Shown here one piece after another: positions 36,808 to 45,582 of a DNA stretch of 64,000 nt. The position numbers and the translations under genes are program-made. Origin of the DNA: Pontibacter pamirensis (GTDB taxonomy: Bacteria > Bacteroidota > Bacteroidia > Cytophagales > Hymenobacteraceae); NCBI RefSeq assembly GCF_010015475.1, contig NZ_SSNI01000024.1, positions 1 through 64,000 on the forward strand. The letters are read 5' to 3'. The stretch's first letter is position 1. The number at the start of each line of letters is the position of its first letter. A model generated the notes under the pieces. That model was given only the letters and a program-made list of their open reading frames with translations, had not been told where the DNA came from and did no database searches.

Positions 36808-39024
36808 ATGGCAAAACTGATCATCGTATCTAACAGGCTTCCTGTAAAACTGCAAGAGAAGGAGGGTGAGTTACTCTACAAAACAAGTGAAGGCGGGCTT
36901 GCTACAGGCCTTGGATCTATCTATAAACAAGGGGATAACCTATGGATAGGTTGGCCTGGTATGGTGGTGGAAGATCCGGAAAAGCAACAGCGCATCGCCG
37001 ATGATATCCGGAAGGAGAGCATGAGTCCTGTTTTTTTGACGGAAACTGAGATAAAGGAATTCTACGAAGGCTTCAGCAACGAGACGCTCTGGCCTACCTT
37101 CCACTATTTTAGTCAGTATGCCATCTATGAGCAACAGCTTTGGGAAACTTATGTAGAGGTGAATCAGAAATATTGCGATGCGGTAGTGGCACAGGCCGGA
37201 CCAGAAGATACCATTTGGGTACATGATTACCAGCTCCTGCTTTTGCCGTCTATGTTGCGCGAAAGACTGCCAAACAGTACCATCGGCTTCTTTCAACACA
37301 TCCCGTTCCCTTCTTACGAGATATTCCGTTTACTGCCCTGGCGAAAAGAACTGCTGGAAGGTATGCTTGGCTCTGACCTCGTAGGCTTCCATACCTACGA
37401 TGACATGCGCCACTTCCTGAGTTCAGTGAACCGCATCGTAGGATACGGTAGTATGCACGGGTGGATCAATACTAACTCCCGCTCTCTGCTGGTAGATTCG
37501 TTCCCGATGGGGATAGACTATGAAAAGTACAGCAGTACAGCCGCCCTTGAAGAGGTGCAAAAGCGGGAGCAGATTTACCGTGGCAACCTGAATGCAGAAA
37601 AGGTAATACTTTCCATCGACAGACTGGATTATTCTAAAGGTATAGCACAACGCCTGAAGGCATTTGAGCTGTTCCTCGAGAAATACCCGCAGTTCCATGA
37701 AAGGGTGACGCTGCTCATGCTGGTGGTGCCAAGTCGGGATGCCGTAGAAAAGTATAAGGAACTGAAAGAGGAGATAGATGAACTGGTAGGCCGTATTAAC
37801 GGCAGGTACAGCCGTATCAGCTGGAACCCAATTCAGTACTTCTACCGCTCTTATCCGCTCGAAACCCTTTCTGCTTTTTACCGCATGGCCGATGTGGCGC
37901 TGGTAACGCCTATGCGCGATGGAATGAACTTGGTTTGTAAGGAATACATCGCCAGTAAATCAGACCAGAAAGGAGTGCTGATATTAAGTGAGATGGCAGG
38001 AGCCTCTAAAGAACTTTCTGATGCCCTGCTGATCAACCCGAATGATATAAACCAGATGGTAGAGGCGCTGAACACCGCGCTCACGATGCCAGAGGACCAG
38101 CAAATTGCCCATATGAAAAACATGCAGGAGTCGCTACAGCGCTACAACATCCATCACTGGGTGAGCATGTTCATGGATCGCCTGTCATACGTCAAAATCA
38201 AGCAGCTGTCGCTGGCAACTTCTTACCTCGACGATGCGACGATCCAGGAAATGAACGATGCCTACGATTCTGCAAGCTCACGCCTGTTCTTTCTGGAATA
38301 TGATGGTGCTTTGGTTGATTACCGTAACCGCCCGCTGATGGCCCGTCCGGATGATGACCTGATGGACTTGCTGGAGCGCCTCAGCAGCAATAAGAAAAAC
38401 AGGGTAGTAGTAGTTAGCAGCCGCGAAAAAGCAACCATGCAGGATTGGCTCGGGCACCTGAACATTGATATTATAGCAGAGCACGGCGTCTGGATAAAAC
38501 AGCGTGGTACCGGCTGGCAAACCATGCTAAGCCTGCTGGATGACTGGAAGAAAGACATTCGCATGATACTGGATTTATACGTAGACCGTACGCCAGCCTC
38601 TTTTATAGAAGAAAAGGAGTACTCGCTTGTGTGGCACTACCGCCGTGTGGAAACCGGACTTGGTGAGCTACGTGCCCGCGAGTTAGTAAACCACCTGAAT
38701 TTTATTGCCTCCAACAGTAACCTTCAGGTGCTGGATGGGCAGATGGCAGTAGAAATAAAAGCGCAGGAAATAAACAAAGGAAAAGCATCCAGCTACTGGC
38801 TGAGCAAATTTCCGCACAAATTTGTGCTAGCCATTGGCGATGATTGGGGAGATGAGGACATTTTTAAAGCAATGCCTCGTGAAGCCTATACTGTAAAAGT
38901 AGGGAACTCCTATTCAGTAGCGAAGTACCATGTGGATACTTGTGAGGAAGCTCGCCAGACACTGGACAGATTAGTGCAGACAAGAAGGCAGGAACAGTCT
39001 CCTGGTGCTTTAATGACTGGTTGA
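36808..39024 (+). CDS. otsAB: Bifunctional trehalose-6-phosphate synthase/phosphatase with altered phosphatase motif
   Basis: Residues 1 to about 470 are a GT20 trehalose-6-phosphate synthase: SNRLPVKL, LWIGWPGM, HDYQLLLLPSMLRERLP, FQHIPFPSYEIFR, RLDYSKGI and DGMNLVCKEY are all intact, so UDP-glucose (or similar) transfer to glucose-6-phosphate is expected. Residues from about 490 form a HAD trehalose-6-phosphate phosphatase domain. Motif I, normally DxDGT, reads FLEYDGALVD, with Glu497 where the nucleophilic Asp should be. VVVSSR (II), the Lys in VEIKAQEINKGKAS (III) and LAIGDDWGDED (IV) remain. 738 residues. The phosphatase half may be inactive. It stands alone, downstream of the glucan cluster. 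Confidence 0.93.
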   Translation: MAKLIIVSNRLPVKLQEKEGELLYKTSEGGLATGLGSIYKQGDNLWIGWPGMVVEDPEKQQRIADDIRKESMSPVFLTETEIKEFYEGFSNETLWPTFHYFSQYAIYEQQLWETYVEVNQKYCDAVVAQAGPEDTIWVHDYQLLLLPSMLRERLPNSTIGFFQHIPFPSYEIFRLLPWRKELLEGMLGSDLVGFHTYDDMRHFLSSVNRIVGYGSMHGWINTNSRSLLVDSFPMGIDYEKYSSTAALEEVQKREQIYRGNLNAEKVILSIDRLDYSKGIAQRLKAFELFLEKYPQFHERVTLLMLVVPSRDAVEKYKELKEEIDELVGRINGRYSRISWNPIQYFYRSYPLETLSAFYRMADVALVTPMRDGMNLVCKEYIASKSDQKGVLILSEMAGASKELSDALLINPNDINQMVEALNTALTMPEDQQIAHMKNMQESLQRYNIHHWVSMFMDRLSYVKIKQLSLATSYLDDATIQEMNDAYDSASSRLFFLEYDGALVDYRNRPLMARPDDDLMDLLERLSSNKKNRVVVVSSREKATMQDWLGHLNIDIIAEHGVWIKQRGTGWQTMLSLLDDWKKDIRMILDLYVDRTPASFIEEKEYSLVWHYRRVETGLGELRARELVNHLNFIASNSNLQVLDGQMAVEIKAQEINKGKASSYWLSKFPHKFVLAIGDDWGDEDIFKAMPREAYTVKVGNSYSVAKYHVDTCEEARQTLDRLVQTRRQEQSPGALMTG

Positions 39025-39056
39025 TTAATCAATCAATAGAACTTGTATCAACAAAG

Positions 39057-39095
39057 AACGCCCCCTGTTACAACCCTGTAGCAGAGGGCGTTTTG
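39057..39095 (+). terminator. Terminator after otsAB
   Basis: AACGCCCCCTGTTAC pairs imperfectly with GTAGCAGAGGGCGTT and is followed by TTGTTG. It begins 33 bases after the otsAB stop. Confidence 0.6.
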
Positions 39096-39316
39096 TTGCA
39101 GGGCTTGTTGAAATTAAAAAGCCTCTATCGGTCTAAGTCTACTTATGCGCAACGGTCTTTCGCCAAAAGGCAAAATTTTCTCCCGAGGGGCAGGTTCAAG
39201 ATACATGACACAGCCTAATGCATGTCTTCATTCGCAACATTTCTTTGGTCTTGGTATAATTACAGTGGAGCATTGTGATGTATAACTCATCTACTCTCCC
39301 TAATCGAAGGGGTTAA

Positions 39317-39466
39317 GTCCCAGCGGGACGGCCTGTTGATAGAATTCAGGGATGCAACGATTTGAGCTCCAGCTGAGCGGCCTGTTAAGTATCCCATACA
39401 GGCCGCTCAGCTGGAGTTTGAAATTGGCATTAAAAAGAAGATATTAATAGGGCGCCCCGCTGGGAC
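39317..39466. repeat. REP-like element with nested inverted repeats
   Basis: Outer arms GTCCCAGCGGG (39317-39327) and CCCGCTGGGAC (39456-39466) enclose a 19-bp perfect inverted repeat (39367-39385 with 39398-39416). GCGGCCTGTTA in the inner left arm resembles GACGGCCTGTTGA just after the outer left arm. Tips of the form GTCCC-GCGGGAC are familiar from dispersed intergenic palindromes of Bacteroidota. One copy only is seen here, so dispersal is inferred. Confidence 0.6.
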
Positions 39467-39496
39467 TGTTTATATTCTGGATATTAGTTAAAGCAC

Positions 39497-39530
39497 AAAA
39501 GGCTGCTTTCCTATAGAAAAGCAGCCTTTT
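39497..39530 (-). terminator. Terminator after xseAB
   Basis: AAAAGGCTGCTTT (39497-39509) pairs with 39518-39530 around an 8-base loop. It lies 25 bases beyond the xseB stop on the minus strand. Confidence 0.7.
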
Positions 39531-39554
39531 GCGATAGCATGTTTGAATCAAAGT

Positions 39555-39842
39555 TTAAAATAATGAGCCGTTTCCTTTAGCAGTTCCTGCTCTTCCTTCC
39601 TGCGCTTTATCCATTGCAGGGGCCTCACAGTTTTCCTCGTTAAAAACCTGGTCGATAGCCTTCTCAGCACTGCGTAGTTTCTCTTTGCAGAGCTTTATTA
39701 ACTGCGACGACCGCTGTACTTTCTGAGTTAACTCATCTACATCAACAGAGTCATTTTCAATGGCACGTAAAATTTCTTCCAGCTCCTGTGTCGCCTCGCG
39801 ATACGTTAAATTCTTTAAATCTTTATTTGTCATCTTCTTCAA
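39555..39842 (-). CDS. xseB: Exodeoxyribonuclease VII small subunit
   Basis: Small helical subunit of exonuclease VII, several copies of which bind each XseA to make the enzyme that degrades single-stranded DNA to oligonucleotides. The core LTYREATQELEEILRAIENDSVDVDEL is spread over residues 12-38, followed by KVQRSSQLIKLCKEKLRSAE. 95 residues, with a Ser/Gly-rich tail after residue 78. It starts 20 bases inside xseA, a normal coupled arrangement. Confidence 0.95.
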   Translation of the reverse strand: MKKMTNKDLKNLTYREATQELEEILRAIENDSVDVDELTQKVQRSSQLIKLCKEKLRSAEKAIDQVFNEENCEAPAMDKAQEGRAGTAKGNGSLF

Positions 39843-41382
39843 TGTTTACAACCATACTGTGGAGCGTGCCGTCCTGCATTTTCGTCTCAATCACGTCTCC
39901 GTTGTTGATGTTTTTAATACTTTTAGTGATTTTACCGTTCACCAGCGTTAAGGTATAGCCGCGCAAGAGCAAACGCTCCGGGTTATTTGCCTCTATACCC
40001 ATTTCCAATATCCGCATGCGGTGGTTTTCGTTCTGCAACTTCTTCTGAGCGCAAAAAGCTACTTTGTCGCTGTTCTTCGTGAAGCGAAGTTGCGCCTGTT
40101 TCAGCCCGTCTTTGGCTTCTGTTTCAATGCAGTGCACCAGGTTATTCAGTTCGTGCTCTTTCATGTGCAGATAGCGTTGGCTCTTACCCTCTACACAAAC
40201 AGACAGCTCCTGCAGATAGCTTCTACGCTCGTGCAGCAAATCCTTTGTATTGGCGCTGATGTCCTTGTCCAGGTTGCTGACATGGTGCTTTTGTAACTCT
40301 AAATAGTTTTTCGGTTTTAGCAGCAGCCCTCGCGAAAGTAATCCTAACGTGTCTTTTTTCTTTTGAAGCAGTTCCTTTGTCTGGTTGGAAATGCGCAGGC
40401 TTACACGCTCCAGCAGACCATCTGTCACTTTCAGTTGCTGAGCCGAGAACATCCGGATACTGTCGAAAAGATTTTCATTGTACTCCTCCGCCGACCTGTA
40501 GCGGTCGATCAGGAAATTGGCAACGGCTGTGGGTGTTTTCAAACGCGTATGCGCCACCAGGTCAGAGATGCTCTCGTCCCGCTCGTGTCCGATACCTGTC
40601 AGCACGGGGAGAGGGGAGTGGCCTATAGCAGCGGCAATGGCGTAATCGTCGAAGCAGCTAAGGTCGGTCTGTGAGCCTCCGCCACGGATAATGATGATCG
40701 CATCAAACCTGTCTTTGTGCTTTCCTGCCAGGGCCATCGCACGCTTTACAGAGGCCGGGGCCTCGTTTCCCTGCACGCTGGCCGGGAAAAGTGTTGTATG
40801 GAAGGAGTAGCCAAAGCTGTTATTTTGCAGCTGATGAATAAAGTCCTGGTAGCCCGCTGCTGTGGCCGACGAAACAACCGCCAACCGCTGTGGCACCAGG
40901 TCTAGCTCCAGAGCTTTGTTGGCTTCTATCAACCCTTCTGCCTCCAGCCGTTTCAGCGTTTCCTGCCGTTGCCGTGCCAGGTCACCTATGGTATAATTCG
41001 GGTCGATGTTCACGATGTCGAGGCTCAGGCCATACAACTCGTGAAAGCGCACTGTTGCCTGGAAGAGGACTTTAAGCCCCGCCTTAAGCGGTTGCCCCGT
41101 CTTCTCCTCAAAGTAACGGCCCAGCATCTGGTACCGGGAACTCCAGATAGTAGCCCGCGCCTGCGCGAGCATCTGCCGGGCATCATCACCTTTGTCCACT
41201 AGGGTGAGGTAGCAGTGGCCTTTGCGGCGATCAGCAGAAACCTGTGCCACTTCAGCCACCACCCAATAGTTATCAGGAAACGCCATTTCCAGCTCTTCCC
41301 GAATCTGCTGGTGCAGCTGGTGGAGCGAAAGAGGCGCATGCAGCTCTTCTTTAACGGTCTGCCGGATGGAAAACTGGGCCAT
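39823..41382 (-). CDS. xseA: Exodeoxyribonuclease VII large subunit
   Basis: Catalytic subunit of exonuclease VII, active in DNA repair in the cytosol. The N-terminal OB-fold domain includes YWVVAEVAQVSADRRKGHCY and ATVRFHELYGLSLDIVNID. The catalytic domain shows VVSSATAAGYQDF, IIIRGGGSQTDLSCFDD and TGIGHERDESISD, followed by a long coiled-coil region (about 320-450) and the closing AND-type block RLLLRGYTLT. At 519 residues it is longer than the roughly 450 of E. coli because of the coiled coil. xseB overlaps its 3' end by 20 bases. Confidence 0.96.
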   Translation of the reverse strand: MAQFSIRQTVKEELHAPLSLHQLHQQIREELEMAFPDNYWVVAEVAQVSADRRKGHCYLTLVDKGDDARQMLAQARATIWSSRYQMLGRYFEEKTGQPLKAGLKVLFQATVRFHELYGLSLDIVNIDPNYTIGDLARQRQETLKRLEAEGLIEANKALELDLVPQRLAVVSSATAAGYQDFIHQLQNNSFGYSFHTTLFPASVQGNEAPASVKRAMALAGKHKDRFDAIIIIRGGGSQTDLSCFDDYAIAAAIGHSPLPVLTGIGHERDESISDLVAHTRLKTPTAVANFLIDRYRSAEEYNENLFDSIRMFSAQQLKVTDGLLERVSLRISNQTKELLQKKKDTLGLLSRGLLLKPKNYLELQKHHVSNLDKDISANTKDLLHERRSYLQELSVCVEGKSQRYLHMKEHELNNLVHCIETEAKDGLKQAQLRFTKNSDKVAFCAQKKLQNENHRMRILEMGIEANNPERLLLRGYTLTLVNGKITKSIKNINNGDVIETKMQDGTLHSMVVNIEEDDK

Positions 41383-41548
41383 GTATGGGGGTGGTGGTTT
41401 CTGGTTGTGTCAGTATATCAGGTCAGTACGAAACCTGCTTCTGAGGCACAATATAAGCTTTTGTTGGCGGAGCGCAAAGAAGAGAGGAGTGGCTTTTTAT
41501 AGTTTTGAATATAGATGTGATTGTATGTAAATTGATTGTCAACAGCTT

Positions 41549-42109
41549 CTATTGGTGAAACCGCTCATACACCTGCTGTTTTATGTGGCTGGCAACCTGC
41601 ACTAGTTCAGCTGCATCGGCTATAGGCTCTGCCGACATGAGGTAGAGGGGCACTGACTGTCCTCCTTTCTGATAAGGTGGCTGGTGGTAATCGAAGGTGT
41701 TGTGGAGGGTAAAGCCATGCAGATCCTGATAAAAGCGGATTCTTCTTTTACTGATTTCATCAACAGGGCGCTCCACTTCCAGCACAAGTTTTCTGCTGCT
41801 CCGGGTCAATAGCCATAGCATCACGTGCTTTCCCAATCCATGCTTCTGATGAGAAGGAACAATAGCTAAATGCTCCAGGAAACAGAAACCCTCTAACTGC
41901 CAGTAGATGCACAGGCCGGTTACCTCTTTGGCAGAGACGATCATGTATAAAAACATGTCTGGCTGATGGAGGAGCGTGAGCAGTTGAGAGAACTCCCGCC
42001 GCTCCGCAGCAGGAAACGCCGCTTCATAAATGTTTTGGAGAACAGAGACAGCCGGATGGTGTTTGTTCTGGATGTGCAGGAGGTCAATGGACTTGTTCAC
42101 TGCTGGCAT
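41549..42109 (-). CDS. GNAT family N-acetyltransferase
   Basis: Predicted acetyl-CoA-dependent acyltransferase with an unknown acceptor. The acetyl-CoA-binding motif A is LEHLAIVPSHQKHGLGKHVM, with the Q/RxxGxG/A pattern as QKHGLGKH. The later strand LVLEVERPVDE and the RIRFYQDLHGFTLH block near residue 125 fit the fold. 186 residues, no signal. It is separated from the coiled-coil protein gene by a strong hairpin and from xseA by about 165 bases. Confidence 0.88.
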   Translation of the reverse strand: MPAVNKSIDLLHIQNKHHPAVSVLQNIYEAAFPAAERREFSQLLTLLHQPDMFLYMIVSAKEVTGLCIYWQLEGFCFLEHLAIVPSHQKHGLGKHVMLWLLTRSSRKLVLEVERPVDEISKRRIRFYQDLHGFTLHNTFDYHQPPYQKGGQSVPLYLMSAEPIADAAELVQVASHIKQQVYERFHQ

Positions 42110-42145
42110 ATTTTGTTTTTTACGCTGCTGTTGGGTATGCTCCTA

Positions 42146-42195
42146 AACGCCCTGTGCCGTTATTGGTAGGAATATCAATAACGGCACAGGGCGTT
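42146..42195 (-). terminator. Hairpin between coiled-coil protein gene and GNAT gene
   Basis: A perfect 20-bp inverted repeat (42146-42165 with 42176-42195) with a 10-base loop lies 37 bases beyond the stop of the minus-strand gene ending at 42232. The T tract is short, so termination is inferred mainly from stem strength. Confidence 0.6.
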
Positions 42196-42231
42196 AGTTT
42201 GAAATATGTGGTTGGCGGTTAAACTGCCTTC

Positions 42232-42909
42232 TTACACGTGAGACTGCTTTTTTAGAGCGGCAATTTGCTGATTCAGATCCTCTATTCTGTTCATCTCGGT
42301 TTGAAGCTCTCTTTTCAGCTTTAGTTCTTTTTCGCGGGCGCCTTTTTTATACTCATCGTACTCCTGGTTTACCTCATCGTAGGCTCTACGCTTTTCTACA
42401 GCTACGTTTTTGCTGTTTTTGTACTGCAACAGGAAAATACCCAGCAGGACAAGCAGCGTGATGATGACCACAAAACTCAGGATAACATACGTTTGCTTTT
42501 CCATATCTATTCCTAAAACAGAGAGATTGGCAACATCATGGGCATTTTGTTGTACCTCCTGTTCTTTGGCCGCATACTGCTGTTTCAGCGCCTGCAGTTG
42601 CTCTTGCTGTGCGGCAATGTCTTCGCGCGCCTGTACCAGGTTCTGCTCTGTTTCTATGCCGGCTTGCTTCAGTTGCTGCTCTCTTGCCGCTATCGTCTCC
42701 TGAACACTCTTCCAGAAGGCGTCGAGCGAGGCGACATTCACTACCTTATATGACCTGTTATTTTCAGAGTAGGAATTGGAATTAGACTTCAGGTTATTGA
42801 ATTGCCTGGCTAAGTTATCTGTTGCAGGAGTTCCTTCTTTGGCTGTTCCCTGTGCATTCGCTACCAAGCCAAAGAGCACAAAGAAAATTGATAAAAAGAC
42901 TGCCTTCAT
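42232..42909 (-). CDS. Exported coiled-coil protein with one membrane helix
   Basis: 225 residues. A signal peptide ends near VANAQG (about residue 20). A long Gln/Glu-rich coiled coil follows (about 70-125, QETIAAREQQLKQAG onward). Then one membrane helix, YVILSFVVIITLLVLLGIF (about 140-160), then a second charged coiled coil to the end with IEDLNQQIAALKKQ. This suggests a periplasmic coiled coil tied to the inner membrane with a cytosolic coil, a structural or scaffold layout. No family recognised. Confidence 0.8.
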   Translation of the reverse strand: MKAVFLSIFFVLFGLVANAQGTAKEGTPATDNLARQFNNLKSNSNSYSENNRSYKVVNVASLDAFWKSVQETIAAREQQLKQAGIETEQNLVQAREDIAAQQEQLQALKQQYAAKEQEVQQNAHDVANLSVLGIDMEKQTYVILSFVVIITLLVLLGIFLLQYKNSKNVAVEKRRAYDEVNQEYDEYKKGAREKELKLKRELQTEMNRIEDLNQQIAALKKQSHV

Positions 42910-43179
42910 AATAAAATAAATAAAGTTCCAGGAGCTTGCCTGGGTTTAACATAAATAAAAAAGCCTGTTTTTTGTGTCAGGAGATAGTATTTGCTCTAAA
43001 GAGTTGAATAAAGCTTACAAAGACTAACAATCGAATTTCGTTTTTATTGTTAAAGCAGGCAAAACATCTCCTTTAAGATGCGTTTTTTGTTTAACTGCCG
43101 GGGCAAAAGCAGCTAAATCTGTTCTTCCTGCGGATACTTCACCGCCCTGTTTTAGGAAGCCCAGATATGCAGGGTGCTG

Positions 43180-44484
43180 CTATAGTAAGGCAAGAATACA
43201 AAATGCATCGATAACTAACAAAGCAATCGTAATATCCTTTGTCTTGCCTGTCGCCAGCTTAATGGCCGTCCAGGAGAGGAATCCCCAAATGATACCCTGT
43301 GTGATAGAGTATGAAAAAGGAATTAAAACCATGGCCAAAAAGGCAGGAATGGCCTCATCCAGCCGTCCCCAGTTTATCTTTACAACGGGCCGCACCATAA
43401 AAACGCCCACCAGCACAAGGGCCGGTGCAGTGGCAATGGCCGGCACGATGGACAGGAGGGGAGCCAGGAATAGAAAGGGGAGGAACAGCAAAGCTCCTAC
43501 CACTGCGGTAAGACCTGTACGTCCGCCTGCCTCTATGCCCACCGCCGATTCTATATAGGCTGTTCCGGGACTTGACCCCACCAGGCCCGCCAGCGTAGTG
43601 GCAACGGCATCCGTCATCAGGGAGCGCTTCACATTTCTTGGCTCACCTTGCTCGTCCAGGAGGTTGGCGGCTTCAGCCAGCCCCACGAAGGTGGAAACGC
43701 TGTCGAACATATCCGTGAAAACAAACGCAAAAATAATGGGCACCACCGCCCACTGCAGCGAGTTTACATAATCTAACTGGAGCAGCAGACTAAAATCCGG
43801 AGCCGCGAAAAGCCCCTGCCAGCTTACTAAAGGAGCTACGCCATCACCCCCATACCAACGGCCTATCGGGTAAGCAGCCAGCGTTGTAAATAAAATGCCA
43901 AATAGGATGGCCCCTCTTACATTTTTTGTTAGCAACACCGCCGTCAGCAGCAAACCTGCGAGAAAAGTGAGAAGGGCAGGAGTAAGTTCCCCGATACCAA
44001 GAATGGTGGCTGGGTTTGAGACAATAAATTTCGCATTTGCAAAGCCTATCAGTGTGATAAACAAGCCGATACCTGCTGCGATGGCAAAACGCAAGGGACG
44101 CGGAATAGCCCGCACAATGAGCGTACGTACATTGAAGGCAGACAAAATCAGGAAAACCACACCTGACCAGAATACTGCTCCCAGCGCAACCTGCCAAGAG
44201 ATACCCAATCCTAACACAGCCGAGTATGTGAAAAAGGCATTTAATCCCATCCCGGGGGCCACCAGAATGGGGTTGCGGGCGTAGAGGCCCATCATCAAGC
44301 TACTAAAGAAGCTTACAATAATGGTTGCGGTAAGCACTCCGGCAAAAGGCATTCCGGCCTGGCTGAGAACGCTGGGGTTCACCACGATAATATAAGAAGT
44401 GGCCAGAAAGGAAGAAATACCGGCAATAACCTCTGTCTGTACGCTTGTGCCGTTCTTCTTCAGTTCAAAGTATGACTGCACCAT
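43180..44484 (-). CDS. NCS2 family purine/xanthine permease (AzgA-like)
   Basis: Proton-coupled nucleobase importer of the inner membrane, of the hypoxanthine/adenine/guanine group. 434 residues with about 12-13 hydrophobic segments. GISSFLATSYIIVVNPSVL, the APGMGLNAFFTYS block and IFAFVFTDMFDSVSTFVGLA are AzgA/PbuG signatures, and the conserved SSPGTAYIESAVGIEAGGRTG loop is spread over about 20 residues near 300. The substrate within purines is not decided by sequence. No purine riboswitch is visible upstream. It stands alone next to the mobile-element remnants. Confidence 0.93.
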   Translation of the reverse strand: MVQSYFELKKNGTSVQTEVIAGISSFLATSYIIVVNPSVLSQAGMPFAGVLTATIIVSFFSSLMMGLYARNPILVAPGMGLNAFFTYSAVLGLGISWQVALGAVFWSGVVFLILSAFNVRTLIVRAIPRPLRFAIAAGIGLFITLIGFANAKFIVSNPATILGIGELTPALLTFLAGLLLTAVLLTKNVRGAILFGILFTTLAAYPIGRWYGGDGVAPLVSWQGLFAAPDFSLLLQLDYVNSLQWAVVPIIFAFVFTDMFDSVSTFVGLAEAANLLDEQGEPRNVKRSLMTDAVATTLAGLVGSSPGTAYIESAVGIEAGGRTGLTAVVGALLFLPFLFLAPLLSIVPAIATAPALVLVGVFMVRPVVKINWGRLDEAIPAFLAMVLIPFSYSITQGIIWGFLSWTAIKLATGKTKDITIALLVIDAFCILALL

Positions 44485-44665
44485 CCTTATTCTTGATTTC
44501 TGTTACTAGATACAAACATGACCTTTGATTGCTTTGTAATGGGTTTGTGGGATGTGCGATAGTAAGAAAGAGTAAACAAAAGTAATATAAGTTAAAGTTT
44601 AGTGTCCGAAATATCCCCGTAGTTCGGGCGTTCCCGCATCTTGGTCTATTATCAGAGACACGAAT

Positions 44666-45028
44666 ATGACACTAAATTTTTACCTGGACAAACCAAAGCT
44701 TGAGGGAGACACTGCTATATACCTGTTCCTCCGCGTTGGCAATGGAACATTAAGCTTTAGACCAGCCAGTATATCAATCCCATCTACTGGCAAACAAGAG
44801 CAGATAAGAACGGCAACTACGTTAAGCGCTCCTATACCGGACACCTCGAGTTTAACAGCTGGTTGAAATTTCATAAGCACGACCTGTACAAGCTGTATAA
44901 CAGGCTGACAGAGGAGAACTCGGGCTTAACGATGCAGGAGCTTAGGGATGCTGCGGGAGACTTCTTTGAGAAGAAGGAGCCAACCTCGCCACCGGCTTTT
45001 TTGAGCACTTCCAGTTATGAGATGAAAC
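44666..45028 (+). pseudogene. Tyrosine-type integrase remnant (N-terminal part, frameshifted)
   Basis: Starts MTLNFYLDKPKLEGDTAIYLFL, typical of the arm-binding domain of Bacteroidota tyrosine recombinases. The frame shifts near 44755: the next frame reads QYINPIYWQTRADKNGNYV and then EFNSWLKFHKHDLYKLYNRL. A further shift occurs near 44995, where another frame reads FFEHFQL. No core-binding or catalytic domain is left. The remnant stops where IS3 sequence begins at about 45026. It may mark an old integrated element. Confidence 0.75.
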
Positions 45029-45550
45029 GGTTCGGCAGAGAAGTGGGTATCCGATTTAACCTATATCAGAACAGGGGAAGGTTGGCTGTACCTGACGGTG
45101 GTACTGGATTTGGCCGATAGAAAAGTGGTGGGCTGGGCGCTGAGCGAGACAATGGAGGCGGAAGCAACCACCGTGGCGGCCTGGCAGATGGCCATCAGAA
45201 ACAGGCCCCTGTTCCACTCCCTTTTGTTTCACTCTGACCGGGGCGTGCCCTACGCCTGCAGTGCCTTCCAGGAGCAGTTGGAGGGGATGCCGGTGCTGCA
45301 GAGCATGAGCAGAAAGGGCAACTGTTGGGATAACGCGGTAGCCGAGAGCTTCTTTAAGACGATGAAGACCAAAATGGTCTACCACCACAAGTTTGCCAAC
45401 AGGAAGGAGGCACGGCTGGCCGTGTTTGAGTACATTGAGAGTTTCTACAACCGGAAAAGGAGGCATTCAGCCCTTGGCTACCTGACTCCTTGCCTATATG
45501 AAGACTTGTTGTACAATCAAGCTGTGGCTGCCAGAAAAAGTCTCCAGTAA
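45026..45550 (+). pseudogene. IS3 family transposase remnant (OrfB C-terminal part)
   Basis: From 45026 the frame reads AEKWVSDLTYIRTGEGWLYL and continues to a stop at 45548-45550. All three catalytic acids are present: Asp at 45053-45055 (VSDLTY), Asp at 45236-45238 (HSDRG) and Glu at 45344-45346 (VAESFF), with the DD(35)E spacing. The N-terminal helix-turn-helix half and OrfA are missing, with a stop just upstream at 45023-45025, so this is a truncated copy that cannot move alone. Confidence 0.85.
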
Positions 45551-45582
45551 AACATTGCGATTCCACTCTAAACATTGTATAA

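Larger units (their letters stand above)
39096..39554. other. Intergenic region with repeats, no gene
   Basis: About 460 bases between the converging otsAB and xseB genes. No coding frame is supported. It contains a nested palindromic element (39317-39466) and a terminator (39497-39530). Confidence 0.5.

Noticed and set aside
44485..44620. Purine riboswitch upstream of the permease
   Set aside because: The leader shows none of the conserved purine aptamer elements.
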